A stretch of DNA of 64,000 nt from Clostridium fungisolvens. Its GTDB lineage: Bacteria; Bacillota; Clostridia; Clostridiales; Clostridiaceae. Below, piece after piece: positions 25,366 to 34,963 of this stretch. Within the stretch, counting starts at the first letter, position 1. Each line of letters begins with the position of its first letter. Both the position numbers and the translations under genes were made by a program. The DNA lies in contig NZ_BLZR01000001.1 of the NCBI RefSeq assembly GCF_014193895.1, positions 4,216,001 to 4,280,000 on the forward strand. Direction: 5' to 3'. The notes beneath the pieces are model-generated. The model was not told the DNA's origin. It worked only from the letters and a program-made list of their open reading frames with translations, and searched no databases.

Positions 25366-28300
25366 TTATTTAACACTTCTTTTTCTGACTAAAACCCCTG
25401 CACCTATAGTTAACATCATCAACCCTAAAATTAATAATATATTACTATCAACAGTAGAACCAGTCTTAGGCAATACTTGCTCTCCAGTAGCAGCTTTTTC
25501 AGCAACAATGAATTTAGAGAAGTGAGGTGTTGTGAAGGTTACCTTATTGCCCTCTACTTTTGTGTCCATGATTTCAAATTTCTTTGTACTTTCATTATAG
25601 TAGAATACTGCAATATTATTTTTATCTAATCCCTTAAGCTCTTCATCTGTTAATATTAAAGATATTTGAGCCTTGCCATCAGCAAAGTTGTGTATGTCAA
25701 CTTTAGAATCACCTGTTACCACTGATAATCCAAAATTGTATACTTTCTTGATACCTTTAATATTCTTAGTTATATCATTGCCCTCTTCAATAGTTAAGTT
25801 TACAACTACTCTTGAGCCATCTTTTAATAGGCTCTTGCTTATTACTGAGAATGGAACTACAGCATCAATATTTGCACCTTTTACTTCTATACTTCCATTA
25901 CCATTCTTAATAGCTGCTGTATCAGTTACTTCTAATGTAAATCCTTTTGAAACATCTTTTATTTCAATTACATTATTACCATTAGATATCTTTGATACTT
26001 GAATTATCTTTTTACCATTTTCATCTGTTATAACAGTTCCAGTTTGGTTATTTTGGCCACCATTTGAATTTCCGTTTCCAGGATTATTACCTCCATTACC
26101 TGAGTTGCCATTATCTCCTGGATTATTGTTGCCGCCATTACCTGGATTATTGCCATTGTCCCCTGGATTGTTACCACCATTTCCTGGGTTATTTCCGTTA
26201 TCTCCTGGCTGTTGTGGAACTTCCTTTACTGTAATAATTCTTTCTTTATTTATTACATTACCTTCTCTATCAACTACTTTATATACAACCTTGTAAGTTC
26301 CAGCCTTAGTTGTATCAACATTATTTGAAACCACTTCAAGCTTAGAAGTTAAATCATCACCATTTATATCTATTGCTTTTACACCATCTAGAGGATTAAA
26401 TTTATCCCCTACATTTATAGTTAAGTCGTTTGTATCAATTGCTCCCATGCTTAAGACTCTTACTATAAAGAAACTTACTGAGCTATTTCCAGCTGCATCT
26501 GTAATAGCAACTTTCACTCTAAATACTCCATCCTTTGATGTATCTACAACATGTGTTATTACTGCTTTAGCTGTAACATCTCCATCTTTATTATCAGTTA
26601 TCTTTAATGCTAAATCTTTTACAGGATCAAAAGTAGCTCCTACAGGAATTACTGCATTGTGACCTTCTATAACTGGTGCTATAGCATCTTCTTTAACAGT
26701 TACTTTAAAGCTCTTTTCAGCTTTATTCCCTGAAATATCAGATACAGACGCAACTACTTCGTAAGTTCCTGCTTTATTTATATCTAGCTTGCTATCATCT
26801 AAAGTTACCTTACTAGTGATATCTCCATCCATATCATCTACTACACTTAGTCCTAAGGCTTTTATTAAGTCTGGTTTTTCACCTTGTTGAATTACAGCAT
26901 CATTTCCATATATAGTAGGAGCAGTACTGTCATTAGTGTATTTTAAAGTTAATGATCTTATATTAAATCCATCTACGTCAACATAAACCCTTAAGTTTTG
27001 TACTCCTGCTTGAAGATAAACAGGTGTTGAATCAGAATTAGCCCATTTATTCCAATCTCCTGTACTTGGCATCTTGGTTTTTCCTAGTTCTTTACCTTGG
27101 CTATCTTCTAGAATTGCCACAGGCACTGAGCTTACTGAATCTGCATAGTTATAAGTTACTTTGTATATACCTGCTTTCTTAACATTAACAGAGTAATCCA
27201 TATATGAACCAACTACTGTATCCCCTATATTCTTTACTCCATCCTTAGTTTCAATAGCATAACCCTTATCTCTTGAGCCTCCAAATAAGCTATCTGCATT
27301 AATTACAGTTGTATCACCTGAATTATCTGCTTTGATTTCTTGAGGAGCCTGCTTCTTTACTATCTTTATTGAATTAAGAGTAAAACCTCCGTTTACAACT
27401 TCTATTCTTAAAGTTTGGGTACCAGCCTCAAGTCTTACTGTATCCTTCACTGAAAGTGTACCACCCCAGAACTTAGCAAAACTTAAAGTTGCAATATTTC
27501 CAGCTACATTTGTATCCTGTCCAACACTTAATTTTATTGCATTGGTAATTGCTGAATTATTGTAAGCAGTATAAGTTATAGTATAGTCCCCTGCTTCAGG
27601 AACATCTAAATAATAATCTATTCTATTTCCTGTTTGAACATCACTCTTAAGTGATCCCTTAGCTCTATATGCCATATCTTCAGTTAAAGTAATTTCTTTA
27701 TCACTTACCTTATATGGTGTAGGCTTTTGGTCACTCTTCTGACATTTAATTGTAGTAGTTAAAGTGTTATCATTTGTTGAATCACTGTAGGCACTTGCAG
27801 GAATATTTACTACTAGTGGAAGATCCTCATAATATAGTGCTCCCCATTTTAGATTTAATCTTACGTGAGTTGCATCTAAATAAGTTGCGGATACTAATTG
27901 AACATATTTTCCTTCAGCAGCATCACCTGATAAGGTAATATCGCCTAATTTATCTTTATTAAATGTTCCTCCAGTTAGAGTAACATCTACAGAACTCGTA
28001 TTCATTGGTATAGCATCTGTAGCTGCTATCTTCTCAACATCTGGATTAGCAGTTATTATAAAACTGCTTCCGATATTATAGGTTTTGTCTGACAGTCCTG
28101 CAACTTCTTTTGCAGCCATTAATACATTTATAGTCTTATCATAGTCAAAGTCTAAGCTAGAGCTTCCATGAAGTGTAATCTTAGCAGCTGTGTCATTAAC
28201 TCTTGTAACCTCGTAATCTATACCTGCTGGCAAATTTTCTAACTTCCAGTTGGCTTTTGTAAGTGTATCAGCAAACTTTCCATCATAAAGGTTTACGTTG

Positions 28301-31300
28301 ATTACACTGCCTTCTTCTTGTCCTTCATTTATAACATTATTAGTAACTCCAATTGCAGAGCCCACTGTGAACCAATCTAAATTAAATCCACTCTTAACTA
28401 AGAATTTAAGCGTATGCTCACCCTTTGTAAGGTTTATCCTAGTACTTTGAACCTGCCACTTTGACCAATCATCAGTCCCTTGAAGATTTACTGTTTTCAC
28501 CAAGTCACTATCTGAATATAAATCAAATGTTGGTGCACTATTTGCTGAAGCGATATTTAAATTAAGAGTGTATTCTCCATCTTCAGCTACATTAACTTTG
28601 TATTCCATAAAGTCATCTTTATCTACAAATCCAAGCTTATCATCTTGTATCACTACACCTTTTGAATTAATGTAGTTCTTCCCTTCTATTCTTCCTGGAA
28701 GGTTATATATTGAAACTGCCTTCTCAACCTTAATATTTTTTATATTAAATTCACCTGCATCTATATTAAATCTAATCTTCTGCAGACCTTTGCTTGTAAA
28801 ATTGATTGTATTTTTAACTGTAAAGTAATTACTCCAAGTACTGTTATCCCAAGCTGATTGCTGAACAAAAACATTGGTTAATTCCTTATCACCAAGCATA
28901 ACATGTATCTGTCTATTTTTCTTAGCACCATCGTCATAGTTGCCCCATGGTGTAGCTGTTTCAAAAGTCATGTTATATAAACCAGCTTCATCTACATTTA
29001 CATAATAGTCTAGGTAATTTCCATCATGTATATATCCTACATGATCTCCTTCAACCTTTATATTTGAGCTAGCATCAGTAAAGTTAGCTGAACTAAAGGT
29101 TCCTGGTAATTTGTTTATCTTTTCTGCAGCTATTGGGTTCCACTTGTAAGTAGCTACATTCTTTGCAGGTATTGTTGCAGTGATTTGTGCTCCGCTGCTT
29201 GTTAACTTGAAAGATTGTGCATTTTCTGTTTGGTTAACTACAACTGCAACTAATGATCCATCTGGATTCTTAAATACAACATTTGTTACTGTATCCTTTG
29301 AGCCATAATTACTATCTATTCTTACAGCTCCAGGTTTTATAAATTTTGAGAACTGACCTGTTATATAATACTCAGGAGTCGCCCAGTAATTATTATGATC
29401 ATTAGCATCTAATACAAACATTGTAGGGTCTGGTGTTCCAGTCCATTGTTCTGGAGAAATATTGCTATCTAGCATTGTTACCCATGAATTATAACTTTCA
29501 GCATAGTTTCTATAGTATTGAATTATTCTGTCAGCTCCTGAAGTTCCCCAAACTGATCTTTCAGTTAGATTTACAGAATGACCTGGGAACATATCATGAA
29601 CTTGTGTCATAGCTGTTGGCTCTCCGCCGTAGTCGTGGAAGGCTATACCATCTATTGCAGCTTTTCCAGCATCATTATTCATTGCTTGAGATGCAAAGCT
29701 TACTCCGCTATCAAAATTATGATCAAAAGCCCAAATCTTAATATCCTTGCCCTTTAATACATCACTCTTAGCTATATCAGCTTTAATAGCTATAGCTAAC
29801 TTTTGCTCTTGCTCTGGTGTCATAGAGCAGCTTGGATAATCTATTTGAAGTCCTGGTTCATTTTGAAGAGTCATTGCATATATTGGAATTCCAAGCTTTG
29901 CGTACTCTTCTAAATATCTAGTATAATACATAGCAGCATCAGCAATGTGAGCATCACTTAATTTACCACCCTTTATTAACTTTCCATTATTCTCATAACT
30001 TTCACTACTGCTTGTTTGATCTTTCATCCAACCTGGAGGTGTCCAAGGAGATGAGAATAACTTAAGATTTGGATTAATCTTTAATGCTTCTTTTATTGTT
30101 GCTACTATATTGTAATCTATATCTTTTTGTATAGAGAAGCCCTTGCCAGTAGTGTTGTACCAATCTGGTCCTGAAGCTCCTGGAACATTGTCGTAATAAG
30201 TGTAGAATTCTCTTCCTGTGAAGTCTGCTGTACCTATAGTAAGTCTCATTAAGCTCATACCAGCTCCATCTACAGGATCAACTAACTTCTTTAAGAACTC
30301 AGTTCTTTTCTCTGGTGACATCTTGGATATATTATTAATTGTTGATTCTTCAAAAGAAGTTCCCATACCTAGGAAGCTTTGATACTTCTTTGAATCATCA
30401 ATCTTTATATCAGTAATTTTTGAATCATCTTGTGAAGTTATATCAAGATTATCCTTCTTAGTTAAAGTATTTGATAAATCCTTTGGAGCATCATACCAGC
30501 TCATGCTTCCAGATTGCTCTGAAGAACTCATATATACCTCAACTGCTCCTGCTTTTATAACTGGGCCTGAAGGAGTAGTTCCTGGATTTTGTCCACCTCC
30601 ATTATCATTTCCAGTATCCTCATAATCACCAATTCTAGTGAAGTTCATCCAATTGATATTAAAATTGCCGTTACCAGCCTTAAAGGTTAAGGTCTGCTTT
30701 CCAGCCTTCAAGTTTGCAACACCTTCAACGGTCTTCCAATTTTGCCATCCACCTGTATCTGGCACAGTTGCTTTTGTAAGATTCTTAGTACCTAAGAATA
30801 ATTGAGCACCATCTGTTGATCCACCTGGACTTGCTACTCTAAATTCAACTTTATACTTACCATCCTGAGCTACATTTACGTCATAATTCATCCAGTCTCC
30901 ACCATCTATATAACCAAGGTTTTTTCCACCACCCTGGTCACTAGTGTTTTCACTCTGAATTCCATACATGCTTGTATAAGCTTCAGCTTCAACTTTTCCA
31001 GGTATAGCTATTGAGTTATCTGGTTGTGTTGGTTTTTGTGGTAATACTGCTGTTTGTCCTTTTTTAAGTCCATATCCAAACTTAAATAAAGCTTTTCCAT
31101 CTTCATTTTTACTTGTAATGTCAGAAGCATACCATGGCCAAGTTATATTTAGTTTACCTGTAAAGTCATAGTTACCAAATAAAACATCAGCAACTCCTTG
31201 TCCTTCACTTCCTGGAAGCCATGCTTCTACTAATCCATCCATATCATCTATTTGATCTGCTATAGTTAAAGGTCTTCCAGAAACTAAAACCACTACAACT

Positions 31301-32907
31301 GGAAGATTTGGATTTGTGTCTTTTATATTTTTAAGAGTTGTTAAATCATCTGAATCTAGCTTTAAAGCATCTGGAGATCTGTCTCCATCAGTTTCTGCAT
31401 AAGGCTTTTCACCTATAACAACCACTGCCACATCATTATCTGCTGATGCTCTACCACGCATATTATAAGTTACCTTAACATCATTACCTACTGTATTCTT
31501 AATTCCTTGCAGTATTGTAGTTCCAGTAGTTGTATTTCCAGCAGCTCCCTGCCAAGTTATAGTCCATCCACCACATTGAATTCCTATATCATCAGCACTT
31601 TTTCCTGCTACAAGTATATTTTTCTTGTCTTTTAATTTACCAACTATATCATTATCATTCTTTAATAAAACTAAAGACTCTCTCACTGCTTGTCTTGCTA
31701 TATCTCTATGAGCTTGAGACCCTACAGTGCTTAGCAAATCTCTTTGTGCATATGCATCTTCGAACAAGCCTTGCTCGAATTTAACCTTTAATATTCTTGT
31801 AACTGCATCATTAATTCTGTCCTGTGAAACTTCATTTTTTTCAACTAAATCCTTTAGATTTGTAATGAAGCTTCTCCATGAATTTGGAACCATAGCCATA
31901 TCAATTCCTGCATTTACAGCTTGTTTTATCTTATCTCTTTCAGTACCTGAAAGTTGAGCTATTCCTTCATAATCAGATACTACTATTCCTTTAAATCCTA
32001 ATTGGCCTTTAAGAACATTGCTTAGAAGGTCAACATTACCATGACACTTTTCACCGTTTATGCTATTGTAAGAAACCATAACTGATCTAGCACCAGCATT
32101 TATTGCTGCTATATATGGTGGAAGTAATTCATTTTTTAGAGTTTCACTAAGATTGCTAATTACAGCATTCCCCTGATTTACACCATCAGTAGTTAATCCT
32201 TCACCAATATAATGCTTTGCTGTAGCAATTACAGTATTATTCTTTTTAAGCGTTCTACTTGGATCTTCCCCTTGTAAACCTTTTACATAAGCCTCGCCAA
32301 GCTTCGCAGTAAGCGCTGAACTTTCTCCAAAGGTTTCATAGGTTCTTCCCCATCTTTCGTTATGAGGTATTCCAAGTGTTGGCGCAAAAGTCCAAGTTAC
32401 ACCGGTTGCTCTCATTTCTTCAGCAGTTGCTTGACCAATCTTCTTTACTATATCAGCATCTCCTGATGCCCCTAGGCCTATGTTATGCGGAAAAATTGTT
32501 GTTCCAAAAACATTATTATGTCCATGAACAGCATCTACTCCATATAATATTGGAATTCCAAGTCTAGTTTCTGATGCTGCCTTTTGGAAACCATCCACCA
32601 TATTAGCCCAGCTCTCAGCAGTATTTGGAGTAGGAAGTGATCCACCTCCACTTAAAATTGAGCCAAGAAAATAATTTTTTACATCTTCTGTAGTAGCTGT
32701 CTTTCTTTCAGCCTGTACCATTTGCCCTATCTTTTCATCAAGTGTCATTCTAGATATAAGGTCATTTACTCTTTCATCCACAGAAAGTCTAGAATCTAGA
32801 TATTTAGGAGCGTCCTCTGCTTTAACAATGGAAGATACTCCATTTCCTAGAACCATAGTTGTCACGAAGGTTGCTGTTAAAAATCTGGATAACCACTTTT
32901 TTAACAT
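25366..32907 (-). CDS. Giant cell-wall-anchored GH3-GH30 bifunctional glucanase with several CBM6-like modules
   Basis: A 2513-residue secreted protein. Order: signal peptide (about 1-30); GH3 catalytic region with RWGRTYETFGE and nucleophile Asp312 in VSDYEGI; GH3 C-terminal domain to about 620; CBM6-like module (about 640-775); GH30 domain (about 835-1250) with SPWTPPGWMKD, acid/base Glu1017 in TLQNEP and nucleophile Glu1116 in NLTERSVWG; four further CBM6-like modules around an Ig-like block (about 1255-1985); three DUF5011-type Ig-like repeats (about 1990-2230); a Gly/Asn/Pro linker; a C-terminal beta domain; LPKTGS near 2478, a hydrophobic segment and RKRSVK. It would act on beta-glucans at the cell surface, sortase-attached. 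It follows the binding-lipoprotein gene by about 90 bp. AAGGGGGGAA precedes the ATG. Confidence 0.93.
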   Translation of the reverse strand: MLKKWLSRFLTATFVTTMVLGNGVSSIVKAEDAPKYLDSRLSVDERVNDLISRMTLDEKIGQMVQAERKTATTEDVKNYFLGSILSGGGSLPTPNTAESWANMVDGFQKAASETRLGIPILYGVDAVHGHNNVFGTTIFPHNIGLGASGDADIVKKIGQATAEEMRATGVTWTFAPTLGIPHNERWGRTYETFGESSALTAKLGEAYVKGLQGEDPSRTLKKNNTVIATAKHYIGEGLTTDGVNQGNAVISNLSETLKNELLPPYIAAINAGARSVMVSYNSINGEKCHGNVDLLSNVLKGQLGFKGIVVSDYEGIAQLSGTERDKIKQAVNAGIDMAMVPNSWRSFITNLKDLVEKNEVSQDRINDAVTRILKVKFEQGLFEDAYAQRDLLSTVGSQAHRDIARQAVRESLVLLKNDNDIVGKLKDKKNILVAGKSADDIGIQCGGWTITWQGAAGNTTTGTTILQGIKNTVGNDVKVTYNMRGRASADNDVAVVVIGEKPYAETDGDRSPDALKLDSDDLTTLKNIKDTNPNLPVVVVLVSGRPLTIADQIDDMDGLVEAWLPGSEGQGVADVLFGNYDFTGKLNITWPWYASDITSKNEDGKALFKFGYGLKKGQTAVLPQKPTQPDNSIAIPGKVEAEAYTSMYGIQSENTSDQGGGKNLGYIDGGDWMNYDVNVAQDGKYKVEFRVASPGGSTDGAQLFLGTKNLTKATVPDTGGWQNWKTVEGVANLKAGKQTLTFKAGNGNFNINWMNFTRIGDYEDTGNDNGGGQNPGTTPSGPVIKAGAVEVYMSSSEQSGSMSWYDAPKDLSNTLTKKDNLDITSQDDSKITDIKIDDSKKYQSFLGMGTSFEESTINNISKMSPEKRTEFLKKLVDPVDGAGMSLMRLTIGTADFTGREFYTYYDNVPGASGPDWYNTTGKGFSIQKDIDYNIVATIKEALKINPNLKLFSSPWTPPGWMKDQTSSSESYENNGKLIKGGKLSDAHIADAAMYYTRYLEEYAKLGIPIYAMTLQNEPGLQIDYPSCSMTPEQEQKLAIAIKADIAKSDVLKGKDIKIWAFDHNFDSGVSFASQAMNNDAGKAAIDGIAFHDYGGEPTAMTQVHDMFPGHSVNLTERSVWGTSGADRIIQYYRNYAESYNSWVTMLDSNISPEQWTGTPDPTMFVLDANDHNNYWATPEYYITGQFSKFIKPGAVRIDSNYGSKDTVTNVVFKNPDGSLVAVVVNQTENAQSFKLTSSGAQITATIPAKNVATYKWNPIAAEKINKLPGTFSSANFTDASSNIKVEGDHVGYIHDGNYLDYYVNVDEAGLYNMTFETATPWGNYDDGAKKNRQIHVMLGDKELTNVFVQQSAWDNSTWSNYFTVKNTINFTSKGLQKIRFNIDAGEFNIKNIKVEKAVSIYNLPGRIEGKNYINSKGVVIQDDKLGFVDKDDFMEYKVNVAEDGEYTLNLNIASANSAPTFDLYSDSDLVKTVNLQGTDDWSKWQVQSTRINLTKGEHTLKFLVKSGFNLDWFTVGSAIGVTNNVINEGQEEGSVINVNLYDGKFADTLTKANWKLENLPAGIDYEVTRVNDTAAKITLHGSSSLDFDYDKTINVLMAAKEVAGLSDKTYNIGSSFIITANPDVEKIAATDAIPMNTSSVDVTLTGGTFNKDKLGDITLSGDAAEGKYVQLVSATYLDATHVRLNLKWGALYYEDLPLVVNIPASAYSDSTNDNTLTTTIKCQKSDQKPTPYKVSDKEITLTEDMAYRAKGSLKSDVQTGNRIDYYLDVPEAGDYTITYTAYNNSAITNAIKLSVGQDTNVAGNIATLSFAKFWGGTLSVKDTVRLEAGTQTLRIEVVNGGFTLNSIKIVKKQAPQEIKADNSGDTTVINADSLFGGSRDKGYAIETKDGVKNIGDTVVGSYMDYSVNVKKAGIYKVTYNYADSVSSVPVAILEDSQGKELGKTKMPSTGDWNKWANSDSTPVYLQAGVQNLRVYVDVDGFNIRSLTLKYTNDSTAPTIYGNDAVIQQGEKPDLIKALGLSVVDDMDGDITSKVTLDDSKLDINKAGTYEVVASVSDISGNKAEKSFKVTVKEDAIAPVIEGHNAVIPVGATFDPVKDLALKITDNKDGDVTAKAVITHVVDTSKDGVFRVKVAITDAAGNSSVSFFIVRVLSMGAIDTNDLTINVGDKFNPLDGVKAIDINGDDLTSKLEVVSNNVDTTKAGTYKVVYKVVDREGNVINKERIITVKEVPQQPGDNGNNPGNGGNNPGDNGNNPGNGGNNNPGDNGNSGNGGNNPGNGNSNGGQNNQTGTVITDENGKKIIQVSKISNGNNVIEIKDVSKGFTLEVTDTAAIKNGNGSIEVKGANIDAVVPFSVISKSLLKDGSRVVVNLTIEEGNDITKNIKGIKKVYNFGLSVVTGDSKVDIHNFADGKAQISLILTDEELKGLDKNNIAVFYYNESTKKFEIMDTKVEGNKVTFTTPHFSKFIVAEKAATGEQVLPKTGSTVDSNILLILGLMMLTIGAGVLVRKRSVK

Positions 32908-33000
32908 ATTTACTATTCCCCCCTTAAATGTTTAATCTTCTCTCTAATCTTACCTTTAACCTTTGTACTGATGCTATTTAGTTAAAACACACAAGTACAC

Positions 33001-34350
33001 TCACTTTACACTGCTTATATTTTCACTCTTTACCTCCTTATCTATCTCTTTTAGAAAGTAATCTGGGCTTATCCTTCCTGCTGCCAGCTGATAGCATAAT
33101 TCTTCTATGTTCAGCTTAAAATTTGGAGTCAAGCTATCATGCCATGAGGTGCCACTCAATGATTTAGAATTATTGAGTATGCTTACCAATTCTTTTTGTA
33201 TCTTTGTTTCTTTTTTATTTGAATAGTTCTCATACTTTTGTGCAGGAACTATTAACCCCTTTTCAAAACCCTTCTTAGCCCAATTTTCTGGCTTCATTAA
33301 GTACTCTAAAAACTTTATAGCTTCATCTTTAACCTGGGAGCTAGAAGATATGGCATAACCGCCACCATTCCAAGCAACTAGAGCATCATCATTAGAATTA
33401 GGCTCTAGTACTAATGGCATCTTACTTACCTCCATTTGATTTCTAAACTCCTCCGGTAATTCTGTATTGTTTACCATCCCAATCTCCCATGAACCTGTGT
33501 ATATCATAGCGCTCTCTTTTTTGGTAAATAAATTCATAGAAGTATTGTAATCAAGCTGCGTCATTGTATCTGCAATACCACAAGCATCTATAAGAAGCTT
33601 TAAATCCTCTGCTGCTTTTTTAAATACTGGATTATCTATAAAACTTTCTTTACCGTGTATAGCATCATATATAAAGCTTTGATCTTGTCCCTCCATAAGC
33701 ACTAATTCCTGATATAGTAGTGCCAAAGGCCACTTATCTTTGATATTTATAGTAATTGGAATAATCCCTTCATCTCTAAAACTCTTACAAACCTCAATAA
33801 GCTCTTTAAAATTCTTAGGTATATCTATTCCACTTTTATTAAATAGATCTTTATTATAGTAAAGAGCCATATAATCCATACTTTTAGGCACTCCATATAA
33901 CCTTCCATCCAGACTAAAACCTTCTAGTGCTCCATCTTTAAATTCATCTTTTTTAAATTTATTACTATCTAACTCACAAGCATATCCACCTTTCATCACT
34001 GGATTAAAGAATGATGGCTGTCCCCAAACAAAAAATATATCTGGCAAATTATCACTTATGGCATATGCCTTAAATCTCTGTTTATAAGGTTCATCTTGAT
34101 ATGCTTCCACTTCAATGTTTACATTACTATTTTCACTCATGTATTTATCTATTAAGAGCTGTTCAAGCTTTCCTTGACCTGATTCTCTTTCTGGTAAGTT
34201 AGATAGAAATCTTATAGTAACTTTTCCATCCTTATGATAACCTTTACTTGGTGTAGTACTAATAATATCACTGCTACAGCTAGTACAAGTAATCATAATA
34301 AACACTGCTATTACTATATATCTAATAATTCTATAACTTTTTATTCTCAT
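33001..34350 (-). CDS. Extracellular sugar-binding lipoprotein (family 1 solute-binding protein)
   Basis: A 449-residue lipoprotein: basic start, hydrophobic segment, and CTSC with Cys25 (or Cys22) as the likely lipidation site. The mature part is a COG1653-type binding protein with VTIRFLSNLPE, LPDIFFVWGQ and an LYYNKDLFNKSGI block near residue 166, then AMIYTGSWEIG and AWNGGGYAISSSSQ. Such proteins bind oligosaccharides for ABC import, but no permease or ATPase gene is adjacent. It precedes the GH3-GH30 gene on the same strand and diverges from a YesM/YesN-type sensor pair. The start at 34350 is chosen because GGAG lies 6 bases upstream; an in-frame TTG at 34362 overlaps that site. Confidence 0.9.
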   Translation of the reverse strand: MRIKSYRIIRYIVIAVFIMITCTSCSSDIISTTPSKGYHKDGKVTIRFLSNLPERESGQGKLEQLLIDKYMSENSNVNIEVEAYQDEPYKQRFKAYAISDNLPDIFFVWGQPSFFNPVMKGGYACELDSNKFKKDEFKDGALEGFSLDGRLYGVPKSMDYMALYYNKDLFNKSGIDIPKNFKELIEVCKSFRDEGIIPITINIKDKWPLALLYQELVLMEGQDQSFIYDAIHGKESFIDNPVFKKAAEDLKLLIDACGIADTMTQLDYNTSMNLFTKKESAMIYTGSWEIGMVNNTELPEEFRNQMEVSKMPLVLEPNSNDDALVAWNGGGYAISSSSQVKDEAIKFLEYLMKPENWAKKGFEKGLIVPAQKYENYSNKKETKIQKELVSILNNSKSLSGTSWHDSLTPNFKLNIEELCYQLAAGRISPDYFLKEIDKEVKSENISSVK

Positions 34351-34380
34351 ATATTTCTCCAATTTGCATGTGATTTTATA

Positions 34381-34475
34381 GATGTATCACTTTGAACCGA
34401 AATCTATTTTAAAACTCTCACGGTTTCTTGTGAGAGAATTTAAAAATAATAAATTTTATTACGAAGTGGTACATC
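34381..34475. repeat. Family A palindromic element, copy 5
   Basis: 95 bp from GATGTATCACTTTGAA to TTACGAAGTGGTACATC with inner arms CTCTCAC and GTGAGAG. It begins 30 bp upstream of the binding-lipoprotein start codon, so it lies in or near that gene's promoter and leader. It has the same orientation as copy 4. Confidence 0.87.
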
Positions 34476-34611
34476 AACATCTACTATTTTGTACTAGAAC
34501 TTATAAATACAGTTTATCTACAGAGTAATTATATAAACCTCAGGTAAAAATTAGTAGTATCCAAAATTCAGAAAATGGTATGATTTTTCAGAACTTAAAG
34601 TTTATTGAACG

Positions 34612-34870
34612 ATAAATTTAGGTGCCGTTAAAGCACCGTGCTGAAATTAAGTGGTTATTCATCCAATGTTTTAATGAGCTTGCGCAAAGAATTAATATTA
34701 TTTTGTCATATTCCATGGCTAAAACTGTAAACTCACTACGTTCGAACAGTACAGTTTTTTAACGCCATTCCATCTGAAAAAATCATTTAATTCTAGTTGC
34801 TCGCTCATATAACATCTCCTGCATAACCACTTAATTTCAATAGTACTCTTAAATAAATCCTAAATTTAAT
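34612..34870. repeat. Family B hairpin element, copy 1 (full)
   Basis: The core 34643-34839 is bounded by AATTAAGTGGTTAT and ATAACCACTTAATT. Outside it the flanks AAATTTAGG (34615) and CCTAAATTT (34859) extend the inverted repeat. It is the reverse complement of the element at 49513-49708. Internal inverted repeats (for example ATGATTTTTTCA and TGACAAAATAATATTA-like arms) allow a long imperfect hairpin. It encodes a 29-codon frame on the minus strand (34719-34808). It sits between the divergent lipoprotein and kinase genes. Confidence 0.85.
34719..34808 (-). CDS. 29-residue reading frame inside family B element, copy 1
   Basis: The frame starts MSEQLELNDFFRWNGVKKLY and ends in CSNVVSLQF. AGGAGA lies 8 bases before the ATG. 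The copy at 49543 encodes a peptide of identical length with five substitutions and no indel. I do not recognise a function. It may be translated, or the frame may be a by-product of selection on the hairpin. Confidence refers to its being a real gene. Confidence 0.4.
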   Translation of the reverse strand: MSEQLELNDFFRWNGVKKLYCSNVVSLQF

Positions 34871-34888
34871 AAGTTCCACATCTATAAA

Positions 34889-34917
34889 TTGAAACAGTAT
34901 TTCTTTTAATGTAAAAT
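34889..34917 (+). promoter_or_regulatory. Putative promoter of the sensor kinase gene
   Basis: TTGAAA (34889-34894) and TAAAAT (34912-34917) are separated by 17 bases, a good vegetative-type promoter. It lies about 47 bp before the kinase start codon. Confidence 0.55.
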
Positions 34918-34963
34918 ATATATGGAACAAAAATGAATCTATACCATATAAAAGGAGTCATAT

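Noticed and set aside
26040..26215. CRISPR-like or tandem DNA repeat
   Set aside because: The repeats encode a Gly/Asn/Pro linker in frame and have no spacer structure.
34612..34870. Known class of large ncRNA (for example HEARO or raiA)
   Set aside because: Size is in range, but I could not match the conserved sequence blocks of these classes by eye; covariance-model search would decide.
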